DNA from: Podospora comata
Lineage: Eukaryota; Ascomycota; Sordariomycetes; Sordariales; Podosporaceae
Length of the DNA stretch: 64,000 nucleotides
Assembly (NCBI GenBank): GCA_017354895.1
Contig: CP071493.1
Location: forward strand, 1,054,001 to 1,118,000
Reading direction: 5' to 3'
Every line of letters starts with the position of its first letter. Position 1 is the stretch's first letter. Of this stretch, positions 30,824-43,065 are shown piece after piece. The notes under the pieces were generated by a model, which searched no databases, had not been told where the DNA came from, and saw only the letters and a program-made list of their open reading frames with translations. A program made the position numbers and the translations under genes.

Positions 30824-33800
30824 GGCGGGCCAAAGGTGGTCTTCACACGACGCAGAGAAGGATGGCCTGATGCAAAAGCTTACAGAGAGAACCACAGAAT
30901 GAAACGAATGGAACCGGGGAGGAATATGTTCCAGGTCGGACATCGAGCCTGGCTGCTCTGGATCGTGTATAATTTGGACACCATCCCGGTGCTACTTACC
31001 AACCACCCTACATCAGTGCAGCTTCCCTCGGCCTCTGCTGGCCTGATCATCCACAACGCAGGAGAACAGACTAAAGGAGCGACCGCTGTGAAAGCATCGG
31101 TAGGTATGCAGTTGTTCCTGGCTCGAGAGCAAACTCTGAATCCGACCCACTCACGGCTCGATATCGTTCTAATCTGCAAGCAGGAAGCCGTACAGGGAGT
31201 GCCACTTACCAATGTCTTTTGACCCGACGACTGAGCTGTGCCGCTGCAAGACAAGATGCTTGGTGAACGAATGGGGGGTGGAAAAGAGATCAAGAAGTAT
31301 CCGCGAAGAAGCTGCATGCTGTGGTGGTAGTCGTTGATGCTGGTCACTCAAAAATGATTGGCCAATCTCTCCTGCTTAGCTGGAGCGGAGCAGCCGGCCC
31401 GTCCCTACTGTCAACCAGCGAAGTCGCTCAGGTAAATCGTGGTTGTTAGGTATACTGTATTGCTTTTGTCTCGTATCCCTGGAAGCCCTATCCATAAACA
31501 TGATAGGAACTTCTGAGCCGCGTTAGGCTATCTGCAAGAGGACCGATTAAGGGGAGATGTGACTCTGGCTGCGACGCGTCTCCACTCCTGTCCTGTCATC
31601 ACACACTTGGTAAGAGATGGCTAATCAAGGGGGGGAGTGGATGCCAAAATCCCCCCTCTAGCCGCTCTATAAGAAGTCATACTCGACCAAGAGCCAACCG
31701 GAATGGGGCCAAGAATAGGGCGAGCTTGAAACTTGAAGCTGGGAGTGGAGGTGTCGGTCGGGACAGTTCCGGCGAGAGAGTGCAGATGCGAAGGGTGTTG
31801 TCGTGCACAGTGCCGCAGAATGTCGGCATTATCTACTCCCTTCGTGAGAGAATCTTGGCTGATATCCGGAAGCATTGGCGCTTAGCACGGCCGATGAACC
31901 TTTTTTGATGCGGAGGAGCAGGTAGATGAAGCCTTTTGGCGGGGATCTATGAAGTCACTGAAACATCTTTTGATATGTCAGCGGCATTGGGGCTCGGGTC
32001 TGGACCGCGACTTCGTGCCCAATATTACCTCACCCTATCACTCCACGGCTTCAATCGTGGGACAAGCCTAGGCCGAAAGCCTGGGCGTGGGATGAGCGCC
32101 GAAGGACTCCCTCGGCCGCACGATCCTGCTTTGGGCCGCGAGAGCCCATCTCGGTCGAGTATTTGATTCAACGCCAATGAATGGGTTCGGTAGATCGATG
32201 GCTAACTAACAGCTCGGGGTGTTGGTTGTAGCGGACACACCGAGATGGGAAGTCATCGCAGCCTGCTGAAGCCAAAAATGCATCACGCTCGAAGAGGAAC
32301 TGGTCGAATTGGGTCATTCCGCTCAGCCGCTGCAAGTATGCCTGATGGCTGTGGTTGTGTCATTGAATCGTCGGCGTTTTGTGGGGTTTGATGGGGAGTT
32401 CTGCATGCTGTGGCTTGATTCATATCGACGGGCACCATCCACATCGCGCGTTTCCACCTTCCAGATCAACTCGAGGCACTGGCTGATATCGATTGCATTG
32501 GTCAGCTCGTGTCTGGATGATGGATCGAAGGGTGTATGCCAGTAAGGGTGTAGCTAGTCGACCAACTTTTGCTGAAATCATAGTTCCTTTCGACCGGCAG
32601 CGGGCGCGAACACAAGTAGGATTGGTTTTGAAAAGCTTCGAGACGAGAGGTGAAAGTTGAGTTAGGGTATAGATGGTTGTTGAATGCGAGTCTGCGTTCG
32701 CTCCAACAGTGGTTAAGCATTGCAAGAACCTTGTAAACGCACCATGAGGTTGTTGTCAGGAGCTTCGGGCGCAGGATAGTGGACAAGCGCATGACGGAGT
32801 TTGGGTGGACCATCCAGGGGCAACCCATGCCATTCCGAAAGAGAGGGGGTTGCTCAAGAAGTCATGGTACAGCAAACCCGAACCAGCGAGGTAGCACGCG
32901 TTTCCAACCTGACCACCGAGAGATGTGAACTCAAAGCTCTTTTATGTTCTTGAGCTGGTCGAAAGCATCTCGAAGAGAAAAGTCATCCTTTCGCTTACCA
33001 TCTTCAAGATTGGTCCGGCTCCATTCTGGAGCTGGTTAGGTGGCCCATCGAGTTTGCGACCCTCAGCCTCTCCGGGCAATCCGTTCTGTGTCGTTGATGA
33101 GCACCATCATGGTCTGCCTGACGTCCATGAAGTTGAGATCTTGAAATCGAATCTTGCCTGGTTGTTTGCGCTGCTAAGGAGGCCTGTGCGCGCTAGGTAA
33201 TCACAGTATGGGACTGTGTATGAGGGTGAAAAGATCACCCAGTAGATTTCTCCCCTTAGGGGTTGATAGGCGGGCTGAAACGTCCCGAGAGGACAGTACA
33301 AACGCTCTGCCCAGAGCGATGAACAGCATCCCTTCACAGTGGCAAAGCCAAAGGAACCCTACTGCTTCGTAGTTGTAGCTTGCCCTGCCCCGAGGAGAAG
33401 CCCACGGGTAATGTGCCTGTGATCTCTCCTGAGCTAGAGAGACCCATTAAGGCTTCCATTTCATAGTCTCGGTAGTAGGCAGTAACTGGTCTCTAGGTCG
33501 CACAACTGCATACGACATTCGCGAACCCCGTCATGTAATGCAGTAGTCTCTCAATGTTGAAATAAAGATCCATGGTTGTAGGTGGCTGCCGAGTTGAAAC
33601 CCAGAATATTCCCTCCGCAACCCTGAAGTTTGGAAAGTTCTCAAGGACACCGGAACAGGTACCTAGATGCATCCGATACATTGATTACTGGCGCCATGAT
33701 GTCTCGCAAGATGCCACGGCGGGGAGATCTAGGAGTGTTGTACTCGGTCTCAATGTTGTGAAACCAAGCATTGTAGCTGGATCAGAGGAAGCTAGTTCCT

Positions 33801-36800
33801 CTGTTTTTTGACCAGGCCCCATTTCCAGTGCTTGATGCTCATCAGGGCCGTGATGAAGATTGCTAAAATCCGACACGCCTCGGGCTGCGTTCAGTTCGTC
33901 ATATAACGAAGGCCTGTAAATGTCAGTTGGGGAAACCAAAATTGGCTCGGATTTCAACGGCCATTTAGCGATATGAGATTGGTCGCTGGGTGGTGTGATG
34001 TGTGGTGTCGAACTTGCGTTTACTTATCCTCTGCGTCAAGGAAATGTGTAGTTTGTCACACGCACTACTATCTGGGCTGGATGGCTGGAGCCAAGACCTG
34101 GTGGATCCCGGGTCGAGCCCCGGATATTTAGGTGGAGCTTTGCGAGGGCAAGGGTTCTCCGGGTTGTGGGGTTTGGGCGGACACCTCGCACCAGAAAAAT
34201 TGCGAGAAAGTTGACGACGGACGACCCATGACCAAGTACCTACATATCGAATGAATCAAATTACTGTAGGATCATACTGTAGTCAAAAGTGAAGCTTAGA
34301 CACAATGCATCACAGGTATCTCTGCAAGCCACAAACTGCCTAAGGGTGTTTGTCAGACCGTGCTCCTTCTCGATTCGCTTCTGTGCATAGAAAGATCGGG
34401 TATGACTACCCCGCGGTTTTGTGTTCACCATCATGTCTTGATTCTCCCGTGGCACCCTCCATTTGCGTGGCCCAGTCTGACTGGCAGCGGCTTGCGTAGA
34501 TCTGCTGTACCCTTCTGACGTCTCCCTGATTTGACGATGGCTATGATTGAGGGTGGCAGTCGGTCCTACCTGATCTCAACGAGTGGGTTTACCGTTTGGG
34601 AATCTTATAGCAATTTCTTTTGACCTCAGACATACCCACTGTGAGGTTTGACGTGGACGCTTGAGGCTCTGACAGTCCTTTGCCAAGTTCCCGAGTTAAG
34701 GAAGAGCCCCGGATGCCCTATGGGTGGGTCAAACGGTGTTCCTTTCAAGGTGTGGGGTTGTGGGAGCGTGGCGGGTCGAAAGCAGGAACCAAAATTGGCG
34801 TCAATCAACGTTTCATGCTGCAATGGATGGGCAGCACTTTTACACTATAGGGGATCCATTACGACGTGCCTGAAGGCCTTTCAATCCCACCTATTCTCAC
34901 ATACGACAGTCGTTCTTGTAAGTTGAAGCCGACCGTCAGTTGAATTGTTGGCATACTGACCGATTGGAATTGCATCGCGGCAGCCACGTGAAGGGCACCA
35001 AGCAGTAGAATCCAGTTCACTTTGATTCGTCCAACATTCAGGCCCTGGTCCATGCCACTGACATTGTCAAAATGGAACCGAGCTGGACAATGCATTTGTC
35101 ATGTCGAGTCAAAGCCAATGAACTCGAAGAGGTCACAGTCCGGGACCGTGGTTCTGTTACCAAACGGAAAGGGCGGGGTCAGAGCTCAACCAACATAACC
35201 ACCGGCACCGCGTTTTTCTTCTAGCATACCCCATGATCCCCAACTCCCGCACTTATCATATCAAGTCAGGGCGGCATCTGCAGGTCATCAAAGACTGCGT
35301 GGAGCATGGAAGTCTGCTAAACTAGTGTACATCGATCGGATTGGTAGAGCTGATTGGTTAAGATTAGTTTCTGCCATTTTGAAAAGGTTTCCGTATCAGC
35401 TCCGTTTTCTGTGAATGGCACCCCATTCACGACACCATCAGAAATAGGATGGGCAATTTACAAGCCGAAGCATGTCGAGCGGGTATTAATCTGGATGGGA
35501 GCGGGCGGCCAGCAACGAGACCGGTGAGGTATGCACCTCGACGACTGGACGTACAACCAACAACCGGGCAGTCAGTTGTCTGTCAGTTATCACATCGAGC
35601 TTATCCCCTGTCCTCCCGTCGCATCCAATGCCGCTCTTTTTCCCACCCTCGATGGCCTGACCAGATGACCGCTTTTGCACCGCGCATTGAGGTTCCATCA
35701 ACATCCATGCACGCACTTTGCAACTTGCGTTAATCTCGAGACTCACGGACCCGGCCTTGCTGCCCCATGTCCGCCCAATTTTTGGGTGGTGCTCATTAGC
35801 CAAGCACTGGTCAGCTTGCGCCTTCCCGGCGACCGGTGAATCACTTTTCTTCGCCCATCTCCTCCAAAGCTCACACCGATTCCCTTCCTTTGCAAGTAAA
35901 CGAGACAATCGCATTCAACCCCCGACAATTCCAGTCCCCACCGCGCAACAAGGCACCTTCAACCCCGTCCGGCCCGTAAGACAACACGCGTGTATTACCG
36001 CGAACCATTGGGTGGCACAGGACAACTCCCGCCGCTGAGCCTTGACCGGTGCCCTCACCGACCTGCCCATCAGCATCACGCCCCTCACGCCCAACCTCGA
36101 CTCCACTCCCGTCCAGGAGCCTCTGACCTGCCCCGTCAACAGGGTCCATATCGCCCGCGCTGCTGGCGCAATTGCGTGCCGTCACCAGATTTGTGGACCT
36201 GAGAGGAGCCGTACCATAGTCTCGGCTACCACACCCTGGCCAGCTCCTCTCTCTACGACATCCTTTCTCTGACAGCACGGCGCTGTCTGAAAGCAACGAC
36301 GACGGCCAAAAGACGGCACTAGCGGGCGAGGGAACACACGCAAGATCTCCCCTCCAACGCTGTTTTTGCGCAGATCTGGGGGTGGTGGTAACCGAGCAGT
36401 AGATTGTGTTCCCCCTTTCTGCTTGCTTGCCTGCCGACCGAGGATCTTGGCTTGGATTCACGCCCCTCTCCTCCTCGCGAGCCCCCTTGTCACCCCTCCT
36501 CGCCTCGTGTCGTTCCGACTCTTCCTGACCTAGTTCCGTCCGCAGCCGGCTGCGCCGACTGCTGCTCAGTTGTGTCTTGCTGCAGCTCCCCATCGGTCGT
36601 ACGGGGCTGTCGTCCCCGTGGCGATGGCGCTTTTGTGAGACGCCTACGTTTCTGCGTCTTGCAACCCCCCTCACCACCAGTTCGAGGGGCCACCTGCCTG
36701 ACCTTGGGGCCGGAACAGGTTCCCCCTTGGTTGCCTTTGTGCGCCGCCGGGTGCTGCTGCTTGCTCACATTCCCAGAGTTTGTGCTTCCCTGCTTGCCAG

Positions 36801-36897
36801 GGTCGTATCCACACCGGTGTACATACCGACCAAGTACACCCTAGGTCTCTATTGACCTCGGATTGCCCAGTGGAATACCTCTTGATTGTCCTTCACC
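30824..36897. other. 6-kb gene-free region, long leader of the Zn2Cys6 gene
   Basis: No open frame here shows codon bias, recognised motifs or a coherent exon chain on either strand. It is not especially AT-rich, so I see no clear sign of repeat-induced point mutation. From about 35.6 kb the plus strand becomes pyrimidine-rich with several short ATG frames, like a long transcribed 5' leader of the downstream regulator. The left part holds the promoter of the kinase-like gene. Confidence 0.5.
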
Positions 36898-39862
36898 ATG
36901 GTAAGAAGACTGTCTCTCGTTGTTGAGCTCGCTGCCGGCAGGCTGCATGGTGGCAGTCACCGACTTCTGCCTCTGAACTTGGTCTTCCCTGCACATGTCC
37001 CCGAGCCATGTCGCCGCCTGCTTTCACCTTGACCTCACATAGGTACTCTACACGCCAAACACATCTCCACATATACGCTCCCCTTTCACTCGAACCAACT
37101 CACCTTGATCCCCTACACCCTCCCTCACGTCACTCACATATTTCCTCCCCCTCAGCCCCCTCCGAATTCCTACTATGACCGGGGCTTGCTCACCGGCCCT
37201 TACCTTGTGAACCACCACCTCGTTGTGCTGCCCCCCTTTTTGCTTTCGTTGTACAGCCAGTTGATGATTTTTTTGTCTAGAACAACGCCGTCAGAAAACG
37301 GAGGGCTCATCCCTTCGAGGATCCCCCTTCAGAGCCAGTGCTCCAGGATTGGACTTATTCCTCAGCGGAGCCACCTGCTCTATTCCACCTCAACACCAAG
37401 CTTGATCAGTACACGCCGCAAGACTTCTCCAACATATACGTTGAGCTTCCGCTGGAGGACGTGTGGTGTCATCCTCCGCTACGCGAGAGCGCCGCTTCCT
37501 ATCTCAATGTGTCTGTGAACCAGGTCGAGAACTGGTTCGACTCGAGCAACTGGCACAACCCGCACAAGAGACAGCGTCTCAGCACCCCAAATCTCCTCAT
37601 GGCGCCCAATTCTGGAGATCTTATCGGCCAGGGTGACCACGAGAAGTCACCTCTCTCGGGCGACGGCTGGCCTGGATGGACCAGCCAGAGGCTGGCGCAA
37701 TGTTTTTCGAGCCTTTGCTCCCCATGTGACCCCGCACCAAGTAAGTTTCCACACAATCACGCCTGGCCCCCCGTCTCCTTGGTGTGGTGCTGATGCTGCC
37801 TCCAGGCTATCGGCCGCTTCCTCAGACACCAGTCTATGAATATGGCCCAGCCATGGCGCCCGTCCCTGGGCCCAGTATGGCTCCTATTTCACCGCAGGAG
37901 CGCACCCTGACGATTTCGCCCTCAAATCAAGCAAGTGTTCTCGCTCGTGATGATCCGGCAGCCATGGCTCGATATTACCCGCCTCTGCGGCCGACACACG
38001 TAGTAGGCATGCCGCCATCCACCACAAGGGAGGAGATGGTCTATCCGGTTGCGCCGCCGGGGCTTGGAGATGGTCTTCATCACGGACCTAATTACACAGC
38101 TCCAGGATCGCACTGCCTTATGGGCTCCACCATCAAGTCCGAAGCTCTTTCTGTCATGTACGGTGGGGGGGTTGTCACCACACAATATGGCGCTTCAATT
38201 GGAGAACTAGCTGGTCTTCAGGACCTCTACGGCCTGGGTCTCAAGGACGACACTGATAGGCCAGATGGCCCAAACTTTGACACGTATCCTGCGCATAGAA
38301 ACGTCCCAGCAAGACGAGGTGCATTCAAGGATCAAGAGCTGAGAGCCAAGACCGCGCAGACCAGGAAGATGGGCAGCTGTATTCGATGCAAGATGCAGCG
38401 CATCCGTGTGAGTCTTTTCCCTTGATCTACAGATCAGTTCAGTGTAAAACACCTGCTAATCCTCACCAGTGCAATCTGGACCCTGAAAACGAGAATGGTC
38501 CGTGCATCGCCTGCAGAAAGGTCAACGTCAGCACCAGAATTTACCGGCTCAACTGCTTGCGGTTGAAGATTGTCGACTGCAAACTCTACAAGCCGGGCCA
38601 GGTTCCTGGTCATGAGTGGACCAGCCGCTGGAAGGACAGCGTGCTCGATGATATCGAGGTCTGGGCTCCTGGAGAGCAGAGGACGATTTGTGTGACGGAA
38701 GGATACACAAATATGTTTGTGGAGCTGCGCGTCAGGGAGTTTGTCCCTCAGCCAGGAGACAAGTTGGAGAGAACCTGGGTGGACAAGAACGGCGTGAAGC
38801 AGAGGCGAGAAATCCCGCCGTTCGCCATTGTCGATCTCGAGGATGCGAAAAACTCTTACAGCCGCTACATCAAGCGCGGTCTGGAGAACTGCTGCGTGCG
38901 CCTGCTGGGTGCTCGGGACAAACTGCTTCACAGAACATTCTTTTTCGCCATCAGCAGAGCCAGAGATGACCGAGATCATTCCTTGACGGATTCAGAACGG
39001 GGTCTCTTGGGACTCACTCTTGACCTTTGGATGACGGCACGGCTCACCACGAAGACGCTCGAGATTATCGGGAACGAGAGGCTTGGCATGCCCCTGGACT
39101 TGATCAACGACCCGACTAATGACATGTACCGGAAGACGCCTGTCCCACCTGTGCTCGGGGCTCAGATCGATTCGTTCTTGATACACCAAATTCAGTCACA
39201 CCTCCGCCGAAAGACGCTTGAAGAGCTTCAAAAGATGACGCAGGAGAAGAAGCAAAAGACATGGCTGACTACCTACCTTGTGACTTTTATTTTACTGCAC
39301 AACATCGGTCTTGTTACGAAGCATGATGCAAATTATGCCAGGAAGCACGGGATGAAGGTTGGTGACCCCGCTGTCTGCAAGTCATGGGTTCCTGGAACTG
39401 ACAAGATGTGATCACAGAGACATTGGGCGAGAGAAGACAGCGTCAAGGAGTATGAAATGGGTTAGTCCATACTCATGACCAGTTGTGATGGGGCAACACT
39501 GACGGCGCGTTAGGAGCCAACACCCTGCTTGCCTACTTCCACTACTGCAATAAGGGCATCTACCCTTTCTCTGCCGAGTGCAGGGATGCCGACCTTCGAA
39601 GTCTGGCAGAACTTGATGACGATGCCATTGAGCTCGTTCACTACACCAGAAAGTACGTCGCGGAGCATAGTAAGTACTTCCACAGACTTCCATCTGTCTC
39701 GTGGAACCAGCAGCTGACCCCCGCTGTGTAGAAGCGCAATGGGAAAGCATGTGGAAGAACGAAGGCGATTGGAAGGATCAGGGCCTCAAGAAGTACGAGC
39801 ATGAGTACTATTATGTGAGCCAATTGTTCGAACCGAACTGGCAGCCACGCAACATGCCCTAA
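36898..39862 (+). CDS. Zn(II)2Cys6 transcription factor, internal zinc cluster
   Basis: Fungal DNA-binding regulator, 760 aa. Exons by my model: 36898-36900 (the ATG alone), 37281-37740, 37806-38407, 38470-39357, 39418-39460, 39514-39669 and 39732-39862; all phases agree. The zinc cluster is internal (about 344-376): CIRCKMQRIRC then GPCIAC and a last Cys 13 residues later, spacing C-x2-C-x6-C-x10-C-x2-C-x13-C; an intron falls before the third Cys. Residues 2-12 are basic (NNAVRKRRAHP), and about 62-98 resemble helices 2-3 of a homeodomain (LNVSVNQVENWF). The C-terminal part is a conserved helical domain of this regulator family. Two donors are GTTGGT and GTTAGT. Target genes unknown. The first exon is the least certain part; the stop is supported by the exon chain. 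Confidence 0.82.
36901..37280 (+). other. 380-nt intron directly after the start codon
   Basis: GTAAGA follows the ATG immediately and the intron ends in TTTTTTTGTCTAG before AACAACGCC. It is five times longer than the other introns here and may carry regulatory sequence. A small extra exon inside it cannot be ruled out. Confidence 0.55.
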
Positions 39863-42800
39863 GGGACCTAATGCAGGTGTAGAGAAAGAGGATGTGAGAA
39901 GGAGTCTTTGGGAGTTGACTTTGGAATCTTTGTTGGAAACAGATGGACGAGCCGGGCCTCTGATGCTCATGAAACATTGCCGGCGGGGAGTTTGACGGCC
40001 TCCTTTGGGCTTCGCGCGTTCCCTTCAACTTGTGTCACTTTGTACGACTACTCCTCTTTGTCACTATAGTCACCCCCCCCACCAACAGCATTGGCGATGG
40101 GAGGACACAGTATCAAGTGTTTTGCCTGTTCATTCGACCACAGCGTCTCTGCCCATTTGACACGGAGTGTGTGCATAGTGACCGGATTGATCCGCCAAAC
40201 AGCCGCTTTTTGTCATCAGATCATGGCAAGATGTAATGTTGGTGTGCCTCCGCCACCCCACACTTGCAAGCCAGCGTCGTAGCGGCTGCGGTTGACTTGC
40301 TGGCTGGGCTTCATCGAGTCCCCCCCCCCGCATTGAGCTAGTCCCAGAAAGGAACAGCTCATTTGATCATTGAACCAGGGCTGAAGTGTGATCGCCAAGC
40401 CTTCGAGGTTCCTGTCCACTGCTCTCAGTATCTCTTGCCTACGCAACGACACGGCACCACGATCCATATTCCCAACAAACAAAATCTGTAAATGGATCGT
40501 GTAGAACCGCTGCTCTGCGCCTTTCCGAGGTCCCTGATGCGGCTCGTCCGAATTTTCTTTTTTGTTTTCCTGTGTGACGAGACAGCAGCGGCAGTGAGCC
40601 GTCCCGCTGTCCCGGCCCTTCCCATCATCCTCTTCTTCTTTCGACCCGAGCTTTGCGACCTTGACCGGCCGGCAATCTACACATCGAGGGTGCCAAACAT
40701 GGACAAAAAAGGCATCTACGGCACCTGCTCTGCGTGCTTGGCTCTGTAGATGTTTACCAATGCAGAGTAGCCTGGCTACTGGCCTTGCGCCTCTGCTGCA
40801 GTTGGAGCTTGCATATGCAATGCGGTATCCCGCAGCTCATTCCACAAGCGCCTTGAGATTTTCGATTTCCTGGTTACAAAAAAGGAAATTTTTAGACTCC
40901 TGTCGTGGATAGGCCCCAATGCTGTGGCAGCATGCAAGATCGCCCGCCGTGATACTCAACTGCGAGTCCATGGTAAGCCATGTCTCCCCAAACCCCCTTG
41001 TTCCTTTCCCATACCACAATGGCCCATTTGACACGCTTTTAAATGGCTATTTTGTTTTCCATTCATTTACCTTTTCCCATGTTGCACTGTTGCCCTGTTT
41101 AAAACCTGATCTGCTCTTGACTGGGCTGCTGGAAGATCTTTTCCTTCTTTTTATTGCCGCCCTAGCAGGCAATGGAAGAGGCCTTCCTGCCCAGCTTCAC
41201 ATCTCGACATCGCGCCACCTCATTCATGTCGTGCCCGGAAACACACAGACCGGTTATCGTATCTGTCGGCAGCTCCCATCCAGAGAACAGCACCGATCGA
41301 CGCATTGGCGGAGCTCTCCCTCTCACCGGTCGACTCAGCCAGAGGGTTTGCCGCCAACAGTGGTGCCTTCCGTTCTCGTCTCATGGGGCTATCGTACCTA
41401 CCAAGGAGAGTCGTCCGAGTTCTTTTCCCGCTCCTTCCCGCCATACCTACCTACGTACCTACCTAGTGCCCTGAAGCCAGACCCCGCCGTCGCGATCCGG
41501 TGGTGTGACAGCAACTAGTGGAGTCTCTGGTGCGCCGTCGAGAACCTGGAAGGACCGCATCCGATGGATGGATGTTCTTGCCTCTATCTCCACGGTATGC
41601 TCCATCTTCGCTCATCGCCCTCGCGCAGGGCATCGGCCGGCTGGGTCGGCCTTGCTTGCTGCACCATATCATGTGGGAGATCAAGGAGATCCCGCCCCGT
41701 TGGCCACTAGTTCGTGCCAAGGTACCTATCACTTTGCAGTCTTTGGTTTCCACGTCCGGGTCCTGCCCGACCAGCTTCGTCAGGTACCGTCGTGTAAGGC
41801 AAGAGTCTCGATCTTTCATGGCTACACCACACCACAGGGTGCCTTGATGAGGAGCTTGTCAGAGGCAAGTGCCCAAAGCAGCGAATCGTGGTGCATCGGG
41901 CGGAACTGCAATCGAAGCTGCTTTCACCTCTCCACGGGCGTTCGTTTCAATTACATGCTCAGGCTTTTCTTCATGAATCCATTCCTGCTTGGTCGTCCTC
42001 TCCTCTCAGCAGCGACTTCCGTTTAGGCTAGCTTGGGCTGGCCCCGAGACCAGTCTAGTCGTAATTGGGATTTCCCGCTTTTGGTTCCATACAGTTGTCA
42101 CTGCCAACCCCACACACTTCATAGCTACCAGACTACTAGGAGTTAGGAAAGAACGTACTTGACTGACCGAGTCATGTCGATCGACCCAAACGGTCAGGAC
42201 ACCTGCATTCAAAATCATGAAGCCTCCAACCGCATTTTTGCGCGGACAGGGTCAAGAGCCTGGAGCAAGTACTCGCATAGCACCTCTCCCCACACCCCTG
42301 GCTCCCATCTTTCTACATCCCACTCCGTCGAGAGTCATCCACCTTGGTTAGGCCAGGGCAACGTCAAGTGGTGCTCTCTTGGACAGCTAAAGACGGCCGT
42401 TTTTCCATTGGTGACTTGAAACTCGCATGGCTGCTATCAGCACTTCGGAGGAAGTTCAGCATCTTTCTGTCTGTCCATGCCCAAGTTCGAGTATCGCTAC
42501 TCCATGTGCCTGCCGGGCATACTAAGCGAGTTAAGATATCTCTACTTCATGCCGTGCCTCACAGGCCCTGGCCTGAGCAGCCCTGTCTGGGTAGCATGTA
42601 CCTTCCTGCCAGCTTCCACTGGCTACCCGTGTGGCTGCTTCTCAACATCATCGCCTGTTCGTTTCGTTTCTTGTGTAAGCACCACAACCTGCCTTCCGGC
42701 CAGATCAATGACGGGACGGCTACGGTCCTCGCCGTGTCGTTATTTCCCACCAGCTCACCGGTTTCCTGGGTTCGGACGGCGGCAGCAAATGGAATTGGGC

Positions 42801-43065
42801 AAGCACAAAGAGGTCAAGTTGACAAAACTATATCAGTCCGACTTTTCTTCCCCAAACCTGACTTCTCTCTCGTTCTTTCCCTCCTCACTCGTCTTCATTT
42901 CATTTCTTTGTCCTGTGTCTTCGCATCCACAGCATACACGTCCGGGCACCATTGGCTCTCTCTTCGAAAACCTTTAAAGTCTATTCTCGGCCATCTGTTA
43001 GACCGGTACCAACCTGCTCCCACCTGTTTACGTTACATCGAACCAGTTCTCAACATTTTCCCACC
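39863..43065. other. 3.2-kb gene-free leader/promoter of the dioxygenase gene
   Basis: No coding frame with recognisable features. The plus strand is pyrimidine-rich from about 41 kb, with a short TACC repeat near 41442-41465 and several uORF-sized frames. Probably promoter and long 5' UTR of the TauD-type gene, plus the 3' UTR of the zinc-cluster gene. Confidence 0.5.

Noticed and set aside
34080-34130. CGGGTCGAGCCCCGG, resembling a tRNA T arm
   Set aside because: No D arm, anticodon arm or acceptor stem at the right distances on either side.
36404-36844. 146-aa Cys/Pro-rich plus-strand frame before the zinc-cluster gene
   Set aside because: No signal peptide or conserved spacing; overlapping frames on both strands are equally open, as expected of a GC-rich leader.
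30824-36897. Possible decayed transposon in the large gap
   Set aside because: No terminal repeats, no transposase or polymerase motifs and no AT skew were seen on reading both strands.
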